From an uncultured Collinsella sp. (GTDB lineage: Bacteria > Actinomycetota > Coriobacteriia > Coriobacteriales > Coriobacteriaceae), in NCBI GenBank assembly GCA_900544875.1, contig UQWS01000004.1, forward strand, positions 1 to 64,000: a DNA stretch of 64,000 nt, read 5' to 3'. How positions within the stretch are numbered: the first letter of the stretch is position 1; each line of letters starts with the position of its first letter. The notes below the pieces were generated by a model. The model searched no databases, was not told where the DNA came from, and saw only the letters and a list, made by a program, of their open reading frames with translations. Position numbers and translations under genes: made by a program. Positions 53,416 to 61,714 of the stretch are shown here, piece after piece.

Positions 53416-53464
53416 AGTTGGTTCCTTTCTCACAGACCAAGGTAATTATATTTGGTCGGGATGG

Positions 53465-53731
53465 CTAGAACGAGAGGTTGTCGTCGGTGTTGGCGGCTTC
53501 GCCGTCGGCGAGCACGTCGTTGCCGTCGACGTCCTTAAGAAGCACCGAGACCTTCTGCTCGGCATCGGACAGGCGGGTGCGCAGGCTCTTGAGGAGCTCG
53601 ACGCCGCGGGTATAGCTCTCGAGCGATTCCTCGAGCTCCATATCGCCCGACTCCAAGCTGCGAATGATGAGCTCCAACTCCTGCGAGGCCTGCTTGTACG
53701 TAAGCTGCTCGACCGGGGTTTTCTCTGCCAT
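53465..53731 (-). CDS. xseB: exodeoxyribonuclease VII small subunit
   Basis: Small helical subunit of Exo VII, 88 aa: TYKQASQELELIIRSLESGDMELEESLESYTRGVELLK is the family core. A short acidic C-terminal extension follows. Lies 42 bases after xseA with the same orientation, so the two subunits are made together. Confidence 0.97.
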   Translation of the reverse strand: MAEKTPVEQLTYKQASQELELIIRSLESGDMELEESLESYTRGVELLKSLRTRLSDAEQKVSVLLKDVDGNDVLADGEAANTDDNLSF

Positions 53732-53773
53732 ATCTGTTTCCTTTCCTAAAGGTTTATCGCTATGAAACGCGGT

Positions 53774-55225
53774 CTACTCGACCGTATCGACCGTTGCCGC
53801 AACGTTACCGTCTGCCATGCGCACGCGGATGGCGTCGCCGGGCTTAAAGGTCTTGGCGCTCGTGGCCACCCCATCATCGCTGTACGCGATGGAATAGCCG
53901 CGGGCAAGCACCTTGAGCGGCGACAGGGCATCAAGCGACGCGGCAGCTCGGCCCAGGTCGGACGCGGGCTTGCTGAGCATCGAACGTCCCTGATGCTCCA
54001 GACGGGAACTCGCAAGCGTGAGCGCATGGCGCTTGCCATCGAGCCCCGAGGTGCTTGTAACCAGACGCTCGGGCAAGCGCTCAAAGTTGGAGCGGAATGT
54101 CCCGACCGAGCGTACTATGGCGCCCGACAGGCGATCAGCAGTCAGCGCAAGCTCCGATTCGCGACGCTCAACCATAAATGTGGGGTCGTTGAGGCACGGG
54201 CGGCACGCAGCCGCATCGAGTGCATCGCCCAAGCGAGCCGAATAGGTATCCCAGGCACGGCGACCACGCTGATCGAGCATCTCCAGGTCGACCTGGGCCG
54301 ACCCAATCATCGATGCCATCGCGGCACCCAGGCGCTGATGGCGCGCCTCGAGTACATCGGCCAACTCCGTCATAGCCGGCGCCACCGATTCTGCCGCCGC
54401 CGTGGGCGTGGAGGCGCGGCGGTCGCTCACCATGTCGCAAATCGAGGTATCGGGCTCATGGCCAATGCCGGTCACCACGGGCACAGGACAAGCCGCCACC
54501 GCACGGGCAAGCTCCTCGTCGTTGAAGGTCATGAGGTCCTCGAAGGAGCCGCCGCCGCGCACCAGCAAGATGCAGTCGGGCGCTGGCGTGATGGCGGCGG
54601 CACGGCGCAGGCCCTCAATAAGCTCGGCCGGCGCACCCTCGCCTTGAACCTTAGCGCCCACGCAGACGAGCTCGACGAGCGGGTTGCGACGACGCAATGT
54701 GCGCTTGACGTCGTCGATTACGGCACCCGAAAGCGAGGTAACGACCGCCACGCGGGAGCAAAACACCGGGATGCGGCGCTTACGCGCTTCGTCCATCAGG
54801 CCCTCGCGGCGTAGCTTTTCGGCCAGTTGCGCCACTTGTTGACGCAGCAGACCCTCCCCCGCCAGCGAAAACGAGCGAGCGACAAAGCTCATGCGGCCCG
54901 TGGCCTTATAGAGATTGAAGCTGCCCTTAAAGCTCACCTGCATGCCGTCGCGCAGATCGAACGTGCGCTTGAGATAGGCGCCCTTCCAGATGATGCAGTC
55001 GACGGCCGCCGAGTCGTCCTTGATCTGAAAGTAGCAGTGGCCGCTTCGGGCGTTGGGACCACGAAAACCCGTGACCTCGCCCAAAACGCTCAGCTGCGGA
55101 ATGGCATCGAGCGCGCCGGCGGCGATCTCCACCGCCTGGCTCACGCTGAGCTCCTTGCGCTCCTGATCGTCCGAACCGTCGAACTCGGCGGAAACGGCAT
55201 TGCCGGTTAGATTCCAGCCCGCCAC
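53774..55225 (-). CDS. xseA: exodeoxyribonuclease VII large subunit
   Basis: Single-strand exonuclease catalytic subunit, 483 aa. N-terminal OB fold (LSVLGEVTGFRGPNARSGHCYFQIKD), then the catalytic domain (RRIPVFCSRVAVVTSLSGAVIDD, LLVRGGGSFEDLMTFNDEELARA, PVVTGIGHEPDTSICDMVSDRRASTPTAAAE) and a coiled C-terminal region. The GTG at 55225 lies directly behind AAAGGAGGCTGC, an excellent site; two ATGs just upstream lie ahead of or inside it. Confidence 0.96.
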   Translation of the reverse strand: MAGWNLTGNAVSAEFDGSDDQERKELSVSQAVEIAAGALDAIPQLSVLGEVTGFRGPNARSGHCYFQIKDDSAAVDCIIWKGAYLKRTFDLRDGMQVSFKGSFNLYKATGRMSFVARSFSLAGEGLLRQQVAQLAEKLRREGLMDEARKRRIPVFCSRVAVVTSLSGAVIDDVKRTLRRRNPLVELVCVGAKVQGEGAPAELIEGLRRAAAITPAPDCILLVRGGGSFEDLMTFNDEELARAVAACPVPVVTGIGHEPDTSICDMVSDRRASTPTAAAESVAPAMTELADVLEARHQRLGAAMASMIGSAQVDLEMLDQRGRRAWDTYSARLGDALDAAACRPCLNDPTFMVERRESELALTADRLSGAIVRSVGTFRSNFERLPERLVTSTSGLDGKRHALTLASSRLEHQGRSMLSKPASDLGRAAASLDALSPLKVLARGYSIAYSDDGVATSAKTFKPGDAIRVRMADGNVAATVDTVE

Positions 55226-55291
55226 GCAGCCTCCTTTCGTCATCGTGCACATGGGCTCCGGCCCTGCGCAAATTCAAGTCCAACACATAGT

Positions 55292-55323
55292 ACAGCGCCG
55301 CGGGGACACGAATCCCCGCGGCG
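55292..55323 (-). terminator. hairpin between the zinc peptidase gene region and xseA
   Basis: GCGCCGCGGGGA / TCCCCGCGGCGC with loop CACGAA. Very stable but without a T-run on the minus strand, so its role in termination is uncertain. Confidence 0.5.
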
Positions 55324-55340
55324 CCTGCCTGTCCCATTTG

Positions 55341-56045
55341 TTATCGGTTGGAGTTTCTGTTGTAGCGAGCCATAAGATAGAGCAGCTGAATAATCGAGGT
55401 GAGCGCCGCAGCCACATAGGTAAGCGCGGCGGCCGTCAGCACCTTCTTGGCACCGTTGACCTGCTTGGAGCTCATACCCGACTGCTCAATATACGCCACG
55501 GCACGCCGGCTGGCATCAATCTCAACCGGCAGCGTAACCAGTTGGAACAGCACGCTAAACGAGAAGAAGATCAGTGCGAGGGTCGTGAGTCCCGCGATGT
55601 TCATAAACAGGCCCAAGAGCAACACGATGGTCCAGGTGTTCTGGGTAAAGTTGACGACCGGCACGAGGGCGGTGCGAACCTTCATCATGGCGTAACCGCT
55701 TTGACGCTGGGCGGCATGGCCCGCCTCGTGGCAGGCGACGGCAACGCTTGCGACCGACCCGCCCGAACGGTTGGCATCCGAGAGATACAGGTTATTGTCC
55801 TGCGGGTTGTAATGGTCGGTGAGCTCGCCGGCGACACCCTTGATACCCACGGCGTTGCAGCCGTTGGCGTCGAGCATGCGGCGAGCGACCGTGGCGCCCG
55901 TGTCGCCGTCCGAGCGAACCTTGGACCAGGTTTTGTACGTCGAGTTGATATAGTTCTGTGCGGCAAGACCAATCACCGTGCAGACAAGAACAACCAGCAG
56001 GTACAGCGGGTCGATGCCAAAGCCGTATCCATAGTAATAAGGCAT
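55341..56045 (-). CDS. membrane zinc metallopeptidase (YugP family)
   Basis: Neutral zinc metallopeptidase 2 family (PF04298), 234 aa. An N-terminal membrane helix (PLYLLVVLVCTVIGLAAQ) precedes the zinc site VAVACHEAGHAAQ, and two further hydrophobic segments lie toward the C-terminus. Substrate unknown in the family. The start at 56045 (MPYYYGYGFG) is a typical Tyr/Gly-rich family beginning. Confidence 0.92.
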   Translation of the reverse strand: MPYYYGYGFGIDPLYLLVVLVCTVIGLAAQNYINSTYKTWSKVRSDGDTGATVARRMLDANGCNAVGIKGVAGELTDHYNPQDNNLYLSDANRSGGSVASVAVACHEAGHAAQRQSGYAMMKVRTALVPVVNFTQNTWTIVLLLGLFMNIAGLTTLALIFFSFSVLFQLVTLPVEIDASRRAVAYIEQSGMSSKQVNGAKKVLTAAALTYVAAALTSIIQLLYLMARYNRNSNR

Positions 56046-56109
56046 GCGAATTCCTCCGAATCGAGTTACACGTTGGAGGCATTCTACCCACTCAAGCGGC
56101 TAGGCTTCC

Positions 56110-57243
56110 TTACAGCAATTCAATTTTGCCATCTTTGACCGTCAACCCCATGTTGCCCGAGAGCAGATCGTCCAGGCGCGAGCCCACAAGCTCAAAGCGC
56201 CAGCCTTCGCGCAAGGGGCTCTGCTCGGGATGCTCAATGTAGTCGGCCAGGTCATCGCGCGAGGCAATGACCGAGGTCGCCACTCCCGAGCGTTCGGCAA
56301 CCAGGCGGATGAGCGCGTACATGAGATCCGTCACGCTCTCCAACTCCGGAGAGATCTGGCGATGCCCGCGCACCATGAGCGGCAGGCGATCGTGCGGGCA
56401 GCTTGCGCCGCGCTTGATGGCCATGAGCGCACCGTCCACGTCGCGCTCCCCCAACTGATCGGTACCGCGAATGCTGCGGAACTCCTCAACGCGCACGGGA
56501 TTGCGTTTAACGAGCGCAAGCAGCGTGTCGTCGGACATGACCCATTTGCGCGGGATGTTGCGGCGCTCGGCGCGGTCCTCGCGCCAGGCGGCGAGCTCGC
56601 GCGCGATACCCAGCTGGTGACGACTGCACGAGTTGATGCGTTTGACCTTGCGGAACGCCTCGTGGCGATCGGCGCGATAGTGCGACTCGTCAGCCAGCGG
56701 GCGCAGCTCGTCGAGCACCCAGTCCACGCGGCCCAGCTCGCGCAGGCGGCTCATCATCTCGGTATAGGCCACGATCAGATACTTGACGTCATCGATCGCG
56801 TACTCAATCTGCTTATCGGTCAGCGGGCGACGCGACCAGTCGGTCAGTGACTCGGTCTTGGGCAATGAGACGCCGCAAAACGTCTGCACGAGCGCGCCGT
56901 AGGAAATCTGCTGACGCTCGCCCAAAAAGGCGGCGGCCACCTGCGTGTCAAAAATCGGACGCGGCAGCACGCCTACGGTATGGAGCATGACCTCCATATC
57001 CTGCGAGCAGGCGTGGAAGACCTTGGTCACGCTCTCGTCGGCCATAAGCTCGGCCAGCGGCGATAGGTCGTCGATTACCAGGGGATCGACCGCTACGCTC
57101 TCGGCAGGGGTGGCAATCTGAACCAAACACAGACGCGGATGGAACGTGCGCTCGCGCAAAAACTCGGTATCGACGGCAATCGCGTCGAACTCACGGGCGC
57201 GCTGGCAAAAGTCGAGTAGAGCCTGATGTGTGGAAATGTACAT
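56110..57243 (-). CDS. rnd: ribonuclease D
   Basis: DEDDy 3'-5' exoribonuclease, 377 aa. Catalytic residues appear in AVDTEFLRER (Asp, Glu), VFHACSQDMEVM (Asp) and EYAIDDVKYLIVAY (Tyr/Asp region). An HRDC domain with RKWVMSDDTLLALVKRNP follows. tRNA 3'-end trimming is the classic role. The ATG at 57243 is preferred over an in-frame GTG 36 bases upstream. Divergent from the lipid-kinase gene. Confidence 0.93.
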   Translation of the reverse strand: MYISTHQALLDFCQRAREFDAIAVDTEFLRERTFHPRLCLVQIATPAESVAVDPLVIDDLSPLAELMADESVTKVFHACSQDMEVMLHTVGVLPRPIFDTQVAAAFLGERQQISYGALVQTFCGVSLPKTESLTDWSRRPLTDKQIEYAIDDVKYLIVAYTEMMSRLRELGRVDWVLDELRPLADESHYRADRHEAFRKVKRINSCSRHQLGIARELAAWREDRAERRNIPRKWVMSDDTLLALVKRNPVRVEEFRSIRGTDQLGERDVDGALMAIKRGASCPHDRLPLMVRGHRQISPELESVTDLMYALIRLVAERSGVATSVIASRDDLADYIEHPEQSPLREGWRFELVGSRLDDLLSGNMGLTVKDGKIELL

Positions 57244-57341
57244 ATCAACCCATCGAATAAGGTTAGGCCCGAAAAACACGGGTAGGATATCGGCATTGCC
57301 TTACAACTATACTCGGTTAGTCACAGAACGGGAACGTAAGT

Positions 57342-58259
57342 ATGCGCTGCCTTATCATCCACAACCCGGCATCGGGCCCCAGCTCAGATGAAATCTACGC
57401 ATTCACGCACGCCCTCGCGCAGGGCGGCGACGAGGTCGTGATGCGTTTTATCGGCGATGGTATGGAACCCGAGGATGCCGTGGCGGACGTGCGCGAATTC
57501 GATCGCGTGGTCGTTTCGGGCGGCGACGGCACCGTCTCCAACGTGCTCGACCAGATGCGCGGGTGCGGTGTCCCCACGCTCGTTTTCCCCTCTGGCACAG
57601 CCTGCCTGTTCTTTAACAACATCGGTAATGCCCCCGAGGCAGCGGCGCTTGCCAAGGCTTGCCGCGCCGGTCGCACGGTCAAAGTGGACATGGGCGAGCT
57701 CTTTTGGCTCGACGAGAACGGCAACGAAAAGCGCCACGGCTTCATCATCATCGCCGGCTCGGGCTTCGACGCCGAGATCATGATGAAGGCCGCCCCCACC
57801 AAAAACGACATCGGCGAGATCGCCTACTTCCTCTCCGCGCTCGCCACGCCCAACCCCACGGTGGCGCACTTTACTATTGAGCACGACGGCATTGTCGAGG
57901 AGCTCGACGGCATCTGCTGCATGGCCGGCAACACCTCGGTCATCCAAAACGACATCAACCTGTTCCCCGACTGCCGCATGAACGATGGCATGGTCGACAT
58001 TGCGGTCATCGAACCCGTAAAAACTGTGCAGCTTCTACCGACTGTGATCACCGCCGCACTCGACCCCGCCGGCAAGGTACTCGGCCGCCCGCAGTTCAAG
58101 ATCATCCAAACCAAGGAAGCCAAGATCACCTGCACCCCATCGCTGGGCATGCAGTTCGATGGCGAGATTATCTCCAGCAATTCGGGCGTCTTTGGAGCCC
58201 GCGCGCTTCCGCAATGCCTCGACCTCATCGTCGACGAATTCTCCCCGCTCGGAAAATAG
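57342..58259 (+). CDS. diacylglycerol kinase family lipid kinase
   Basis: DAGK catalytic-domain protein (PF00781, YegS/DgkB-like), 305 aa. CLIIHNPASGPSSDE is the N-terminal nucleotide motif, VVVSGGDGTVSNVL the GGDG site and LVFPSGTACLFFNNI the following loop. The second domain shows GSGFDAEIMMKA and DGMVDIAVI. It may phosphorylate diacylglycerol or another lipid; the substrate cannot be read from sequence. A possible -10 TATACT lies at 57308-57313. A 30-residue membrane protein gene follows nine bases after the stop. Confidence 0.92.
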   Translation: MRCLIIHNPASGPSSDEIYAFTHALAQGGDEVVMRFIGDGMEPEDAVADVREFDRVVVSGGDGTVSNVLDQMRGCGVPTLVFPSGTACLFFNNIGNAPEAAALAKACRAGRTVKVDMGELFWLDENGNEKRHGFIIIAGSGFDAEIMMKAAPTKNDIGEIAYFLSALATPNPTVAHFTIEHDGIVEELDGICCMAGNTSVIQNDINLFPDCRMNDGMVDIAVIEPVKTVQLLPTVITAALDPAGKVLGRPQFKIIQTKEAKITCTPSLGMQFDGEIISSNSGVFGARALPQCLDLIVDEFSPLGK

Positions 58260-58268
58260 GAGGACCCT

Positions 58269-58361
58269 ATGAACGACAATCCCCTGCTCGGCTTTATCAT
58301 CATCGTTTTGGCCATGCTCGTCGGCTATGCGATCAACGTGATCCACCGCCGGAAGAAGTAA
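58269..58361 (+). CDS. 30-residue single-pass membrane protein
   Basis: Starts at an ATG six bases after AGGAGG and is read without interruption to a TAA at 58359-58361. It encodes a soluble MNDNPLLG, one hydrophobic helix (FIIIVLAMLVGYAINV) and a basic tail (HRRKK). The good ribosome site, positive-inside tail and tight spacing to the kinase gene support it as real. Function unknown; it may anchor or regulate the kinase. Confidence 0.75.
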   Translation: MNDNPLLGFIIIVLAMLVGYAINVIHRRKK

Positions 58362-58396
58362 TTCCATATTGGCATGATATTCATCCAATTATCGTC

Positions 58397-58433
58397 TCCC
58401 CTGCCGTTTATGCATTTGCCAAACAGCAGGGGA
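58397..58433 (+). terminator. terminator of the lipid kinase unit
   Basis: CCCCTGC / GCAGGGG stem with an inner GTTT / AAAC, followed by ATTCTCATTTC. After the small membrane protein gene. Confidence 0.75.
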
Positions 58434-58499
58434 TTCTCATTTCGGGCATTCCCAGCTACTTTATTCGGCTACAGTAATTGCAGGGCGTCTTTATTAAAA

Positions 58500-58667
58500 T
58501 AAAGCTACAAACTGAGTATAATTAACCGCTCATCGCATATTTCATCACGCTTATCGAGTAAGTTTCTTTCATAGATGAATATTGTTTCTAGTTCGTTGCG
58601 CTAATGAGGTGTCTTTATTGGCTGAAGCCCTCTGGCGACAGAGGGCTTTCGCACGCTGGGAGGGAAA
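58500..58667 (+). promoter_or_regulatory. promoter and leader of the dipeptidase gene
   Basis: TATAAT (58517-58522) with a weak TTAAAA 17 bases upstream makes a promoter. The long leader contains a stem AGCCCTCTG-GCGA-CAGAGGGCT (58626-58647) with a GNRA loop followed by TTC, just before the ribosome site GGGAGGG. The stem could control translation or termination. Confidence 0.6.
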
Positions 58668-60614
58668 ATGAGGAAAACTCACCCCGTCAACGCGCTCAAG
58701 AAGCTAGGCATAGGCCTCGCCTTTGGAGCTGCAACCATCATGTCCATGCCGACCTCTGCGCTCGCCTGCACGCAGGTCTATATGGGCAACAAGCTGACGG
58801 CCGACGGTAATACGTACTACGGCCGTGCTGAGGACTACCGCAAGCGTTACCTCAAGCACTTTGGCATCGAGCCTTCGTTTGGCCCTGGTCACACCTACAG
58901 CTCGGATGAGTCTGCATTCGTGTATACCTCGACCAAGACCTCGTATCGCTACACCTATGTGCGTGACTACCCCAGTCAGTGGGACGAGCGCTGGGATGCC
59001 TACTCCGAGGCTGGCATCAACGAGAAGGGTGTCTCCTGCTCCGCCACGCTGACCACCTACATGAATGCAGCTGCCAAGGCTGCGGACCCCCTGACCGATA
59101 CTGGCATTGGCGAATATAGCTACGGCAGCGTAATCTTGGGCGAAAGCGCCACGGCACGTGAGGGTGTCGAGCTCCTCGGCAAGATCATCGACGACCAGGG
59201 CGCCTGCGGCAACGACCAGATTATCATCTCCGACAACAATGAGACCTGGCTGTTCGCCGCACTTTCCGGCCATCAGTGGATCGCCATGAAGCTCACCGAT
59301 GACATCGCCTCGCTTAACCCCAACATCGGCAACCTCAACTACAAGGTTGACCTCAACGACACCGAGAACTGCCTCCACTCCGAGGGCATCGAATCTATGC
59401 CCAAGGAGAAGGGCTTCGCCAAGTACTTCGATGATGGCCAGTTCGACGTTGCCCAGACCTACGGCGAGGAAATTAGCGAAAATGCCATGCACTCTTGGAC
59501 ACGTTATGTCCAGGGTCGCGCTTACTTCGATGCGCCGCTCACCGAGGGCACCGACTATAAGATCGTAAAGGACACGCGCGAAAACGCCCGCGCCACGACC
59601 GGCGCTCTGCCCTTCGAGGCACAGCCCCTGTTCTTCCAGCCTGGCAAATCCAACTGGAACACCTTTGAGATGATCCGCGCGTTTGGCAACCGCGGCGAGA
59701 AGGCCCCGGGCCTCAACGCCAACACCGACGGCGCCTACGCCATCGGTACCGAAAGCAACAGCGAGATCAACCTCTTCCAGATTCGCGATGGCCTCGATCC
59801 CGAGATCGCAACCATCCAATGGGAAATGCTCTCCCGCGCCGCGTACTCCGTCGCCATCCCCTTCTACTCCGCACTGCTCACCGAGGTTAGCCCGTATTTC
59901 AGCGACCAGACCGTCTCCTACGATCACTGCAAAGAGACGGACATCGTAAACAACGAAGAACCCGAGAACTCCATCAATTACGTCCTCATGGACATCAGCT
60001 CCCTCTGCTTCGAGCATCCCGAGCTGCTCGGCGTCAACGTCCGCACCTACCTCGACGCCCTCCAGAACGAGCTCGTCGAGCAGAACTTGGAAGTCGACGA
60101 GGTCATGCAGGCCACCGAGGGCACCGAGGCCCGTACCGCCCTGGCAAACAAGGCCGGCAATGCTGCCACCGAGAACACCTACGTCAAGTGCAAGGCCTTG
60201 CTCCAGGAGATGCGCGCCTATCTGAAGGCTGAGAACTTCGACCAGCCCTTCACCCCGAGCGACCTGAACACCGAGACCAACGGCCTCAAGGTGTCCATCA
60301 CCTACGCCAAGGATGCTCTTTCCACCGATCCGGTAACCCCGGATCAGCCTGGCACTCCCGAGCAGCCTGGTACTCCTGAGCAGCCCGGTACCCCCGAGCA
60401 GCCCGCTAAGCCCGAGCAGCCCACCACCAAGCCCGAGAAGCCTGGCAAGTCGGACACCACGACCACGGTAACCACCAACAAGACGAACGCCAAGGGCGGC
60501 CTGCCCACCACCGGTGATCGTTTTGATGGCCGCGTGGTGGCTGCATTCGCCATCGCTGGCGTTGCCGTCATCTCCGCGGGCGGTTACTTCCTCTACCGTC
60601 GCAATAAGGAGTAA
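58668..60614 (+). CDS. secreted, sortase-anchored C69 family dipeptidase
   Basis: N-terminal nucleophile hydrolase of peptidase family C69 (PepD-like, PF03577), 648 aa. A signal peptide ends ...TSALA, and the next residue is Cys34, the predicted catalytic nucleophile, so signal removal itself would expose the active site. RAEDYRKRYLKHF, SEAGINEKGVSCSATLT and a long catalytic domain follow. The C-terminus has a Pro/Glu/Lys-rich repeat (PGTPEQ repeated three times), LPTTG at about 612-616, a hydrophobic helix and a basic RRNKE: a cell-wall sorting signal. It would act on dipeptides or peptides outside the cell. Confidence 0.92.
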   Translation: MRKTHPVNALKKLGIGLAFGAATIMSMPTSALACTQVYMGNKLTADGNTYYGRAEDYRKRYLKHFGIEPSFGPGHTYSSDESAFVYTSTKTSYRYTYVRDYPSQWDERWDAYSEAGINEKGVSCSATLTTYMNAAAKAADPLTDTGIGEYSYGSVILGESATAREGVELLGKIIDDQGACGNDQIIISDNNETWLFAALSGHQWIAMKLTDDIASLNPNIGNLNYKVDLNDTENCLHSEGIESMPKEKGFAKYFDDGQFDVAQTYGEEISENAMHSWTRYVQGRAYFDAPLTEGTDYKIVKDTRENARATTGALPFEAQPLFFQPGKSNWNTFEMIRAFGNRGEKAPGLNANTDGAYAIGTESNSEINLFQIRDGLDPEIATIQWEMLSRAAYSVAIPFYSALLTEVSPYFSDQTVSYDHCKETDIVNNEEPENSINYVLMDISSLCFEHPELLGVNVRTYLDALQNELVEQNLEVDEVMQATEGTEARTALANKAGNAATENTYVKCKALLQEMRAYLKAENFDQPFTPSDLNTETNGLKVSITYAKDALSTDPVTPDQPGTPEQPGTPEQPGTPEQPAKPEQPTTKPEKPGKSDTTTTVTTNKTNAKGGLPTTGDRFDGRVVAAFAIAGVAVISAGGYFLYRRNKE

Positions 60615-60621
60615 CGTCTTA

Positions 60622-60663
60622 GCTGAGCGGGCAAGGCAGCAATGGCAGCCTCGCCCGCTCAGC
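60622..60663 (+). terminator. dipeptidase gene terminator
   Basis: GCTGAGCGGGC / GCCCGCTCAGC stem with a 20-base loop, then CCGCTCTTTTG. Confidence 0.8.
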
Positions 60664-60677
60664 CCGCTCTTTTGACC

Positions 60678-60715
60678 GGCGGGAAACCCGCCTGAAATCT
60701 TTTTAAAAAGATTTC
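60678..60715 (+). promoter_or_regulatory. hairpin and 22-base palindrome upstream of the Trp leader
   Basis: GGCGGG-AAA-CCCGCC (60678-60692) is followed by a perfect palindrome with half-sites GAAATCTTTTT and AAAAAGATTTC (60694-60715) that abuts the presumed -35 of the leader promoter. It may be a second terminator, or an operator for a dimeric repressor. Confidence 0.5.
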
Positions 60716-60734
60716 CCCGCACACACTTCGCTGT

Positions 60735-60742
60735 GCTATAGT
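60735..60742 (+). promoter_or_regulatory. extended -10 promoter of the Trp-leader transport operon
   Basis: TGCTATAGT region: TATAGT at 60737-60742 with an upstream TG one base before it. The -35 area (TTTCCC) is poor, as is common for extended -10 promoters. Confidence 0.6.
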
Positions 60743-60800
60743 GCAGCGCAACAGCAACTAGGTGCGACCGCGCCACGGCATCACGAAAGGAGCCACCGAC

Positions 60801-60869
60801 ATGAAGAACACGATGAAGTCTCTCAACAACTGGTGGTGGCGTGATGCGAATACGATCGGTCGACAGTGA
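60801..60869 (+). CDS. tryptophan-rich leader peptide (attenuator)
   Basis: A 22-residue peptide with start ATG eight bases behind AAAGGAG and a TGA stop. Its middle reads NNWWWRD, three consecutive Trp codons at 60831-60839, in the style of the leader peptides of trp operons. Its only evident role would be to let ribosome stalling, when Trp-tRNA is scarce, change the folding of the leader RNA. The downstream gene encodes a TrpP-like transporter. Confidence 0.88.
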   Translation: MKNTMKSLNNWWWRDANTIGRQ

Positions 60870-60937
60870 GTCCCTCACGCCTGTTTTTGCGCTCTAGGTG
60901 ATTGGAAGGCCTCCGGTTTCGACCGGGGGCCTTTTTC
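60838..60937 (+). promoter_or_regulatory. Trp attenuator: alternative RNA pairing and intrinsic terminator
   Basis: GGCGTGA (60838-60844), overlapping the last Trp codon, is complementary to TCACGCC (60875-60881). A further small stem GTGAG / CTCAC spans the leader stop. The terminator is AGGCCTCCGG-TTTCGA-CCGGGGGCCT (60907-60932) followed by TTTTT. The exact antiterminator partner cannot be fixed by eye. Confidence 0.75.
60907..60937 (+). terminator. attenuator terminator ahead of the TrpP-like gene
   Basis: Ten-base stem with one G-U pair, six-base loop and a five-T run, 77 bases before the S-component ATG. Confidence 0.88.
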
Positions 60938-61013
60938 TATCTCGAGCCCGATCGCATTCGCATCACGCGCCTCCGCTTTTCTCTTGCACCCCCATTCCGA
61001 AAGGATTTTCACC

Positions 61014-61586
61014 ATGTCTCAGAACACCACCGCCGCCCAGCCCCGCACCGTCCAGACCGCCGACCGCGGCAAACTCGACGTCCGCGCTCTCGTCCTGCTC
61101 GCCATCCTGCTCGCTGCAGGCTTCATCCTCAACTTCACCGTCGGCAAGGCCATCTCGGGCATCTCGGGCGGCATGATCAGCCCCGAGTTCATCATCTCGG
61201 CCTTCTGCCTCACCATCCTGGTCGTTCGCCCCAACATCGGCCAGGCGCTCGTCATTGGCCTCATCTCGGCAGCCGTGATCCAGATCACCACCACTTCGCC
61301 GTTCGTCGATTTTGCCGCCGAGGGCATCGCCGCCATGCTCATGGCCGGCATCGTCAACGCCGCCGGCAAGAACGGTCAGGTCAAGCCCGCGATCGCCATT
61401 GTCGCAACCTTCCTGACCACCTTTGTCTCCGGCGTCATCTTCATGGTCATCAAGATGGCCATGCTCGGCGTGGTCGGCGAGCTCGCCGCCGCCATGTTGC
61501 CCGTCGTCGCCATGACCGCCGTCTTTAACGCCATTCTGGTCGGCGCCCTCTACTTGCCCATCCAGAAGGCCCTGAAGCTCAACTAA
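61014..61586 (+). CDS. TrpP-like ECF transporter S component
   Basis: Integral membrane substrate-binding component, 190 aa with five to six hydrophobic helices and a soluble, charged N-terminus (residues 1-22). The order LLAILLAAGFILNF, GGMISPEFI, NIGQALVIGLISAAVIQITTTSPF, and ATFLTTFVSGVIFMV matches the tryptophan transporter TrpP family (PF17099). The start at 61014 follows GAAAGGATTTTCACC. The Trp-codon leader upstream and the ATPase and EcfT genes downstream support a tryptophan importer; substrate not proven. Confidence 0.85.
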   Translation: MSQNTTAAQPRTVQTADRGKLDVRALVLLAILLAAGFILNFTVGKAISGISGGMISPEFIISAFCLTILVVRPNIGQALVIGLISAAVIQITTTSPFVDFAAEGIAAMLMAGIVNAAGKNGQVKPAIAIVATFLTTFVSGVIFMVIKMAMLGVVGELAAAMLPVVAMTAVFNAILVGALYLPIQKALKLN

Positions 61587-61592
61587 CCCGCT

Positions 61593-61693
61593 CGGCTTTA
61601 CGAGCCACCCCATCTTGGCGTTCATTCGTCGCTCGCGTACCCAAGTACGCTTCGCTCCTCTTTCGCGCCAACCTGGGGCCCCTCGTAAAGCCG
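61593..61693 (+). repeat. long imperfect inverted repeat after the S-component gene
   Basis: 28-base arms (61593-61620 and 61666-61693; CGGCTTTACGAG...TTGGCG) with a few mismatches enclose an inner GCGTAC-CCAA-GTACGC stem. Could be a partial terminator within the operon. Confidence 0.7.
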
Positions 61694-61714
61694 TCTCCGT
61701 GCTTCACCACCAAA

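Noticed and set aside
58626..58647. Riboswitch in the dipeptidase leader
   Set aside because: A single stem-loop with a GNRA loop and no conserved aptamer core; kept only as a leader hairpin.
58704..60878. Minus-strand open frame of 724 codons opposite the dipeptidase gene
   Set aside because: Antisense shadow produced by GC-ending codons; the plus-strand protein has a signal peptide, catalytic Cys and sorting signal.
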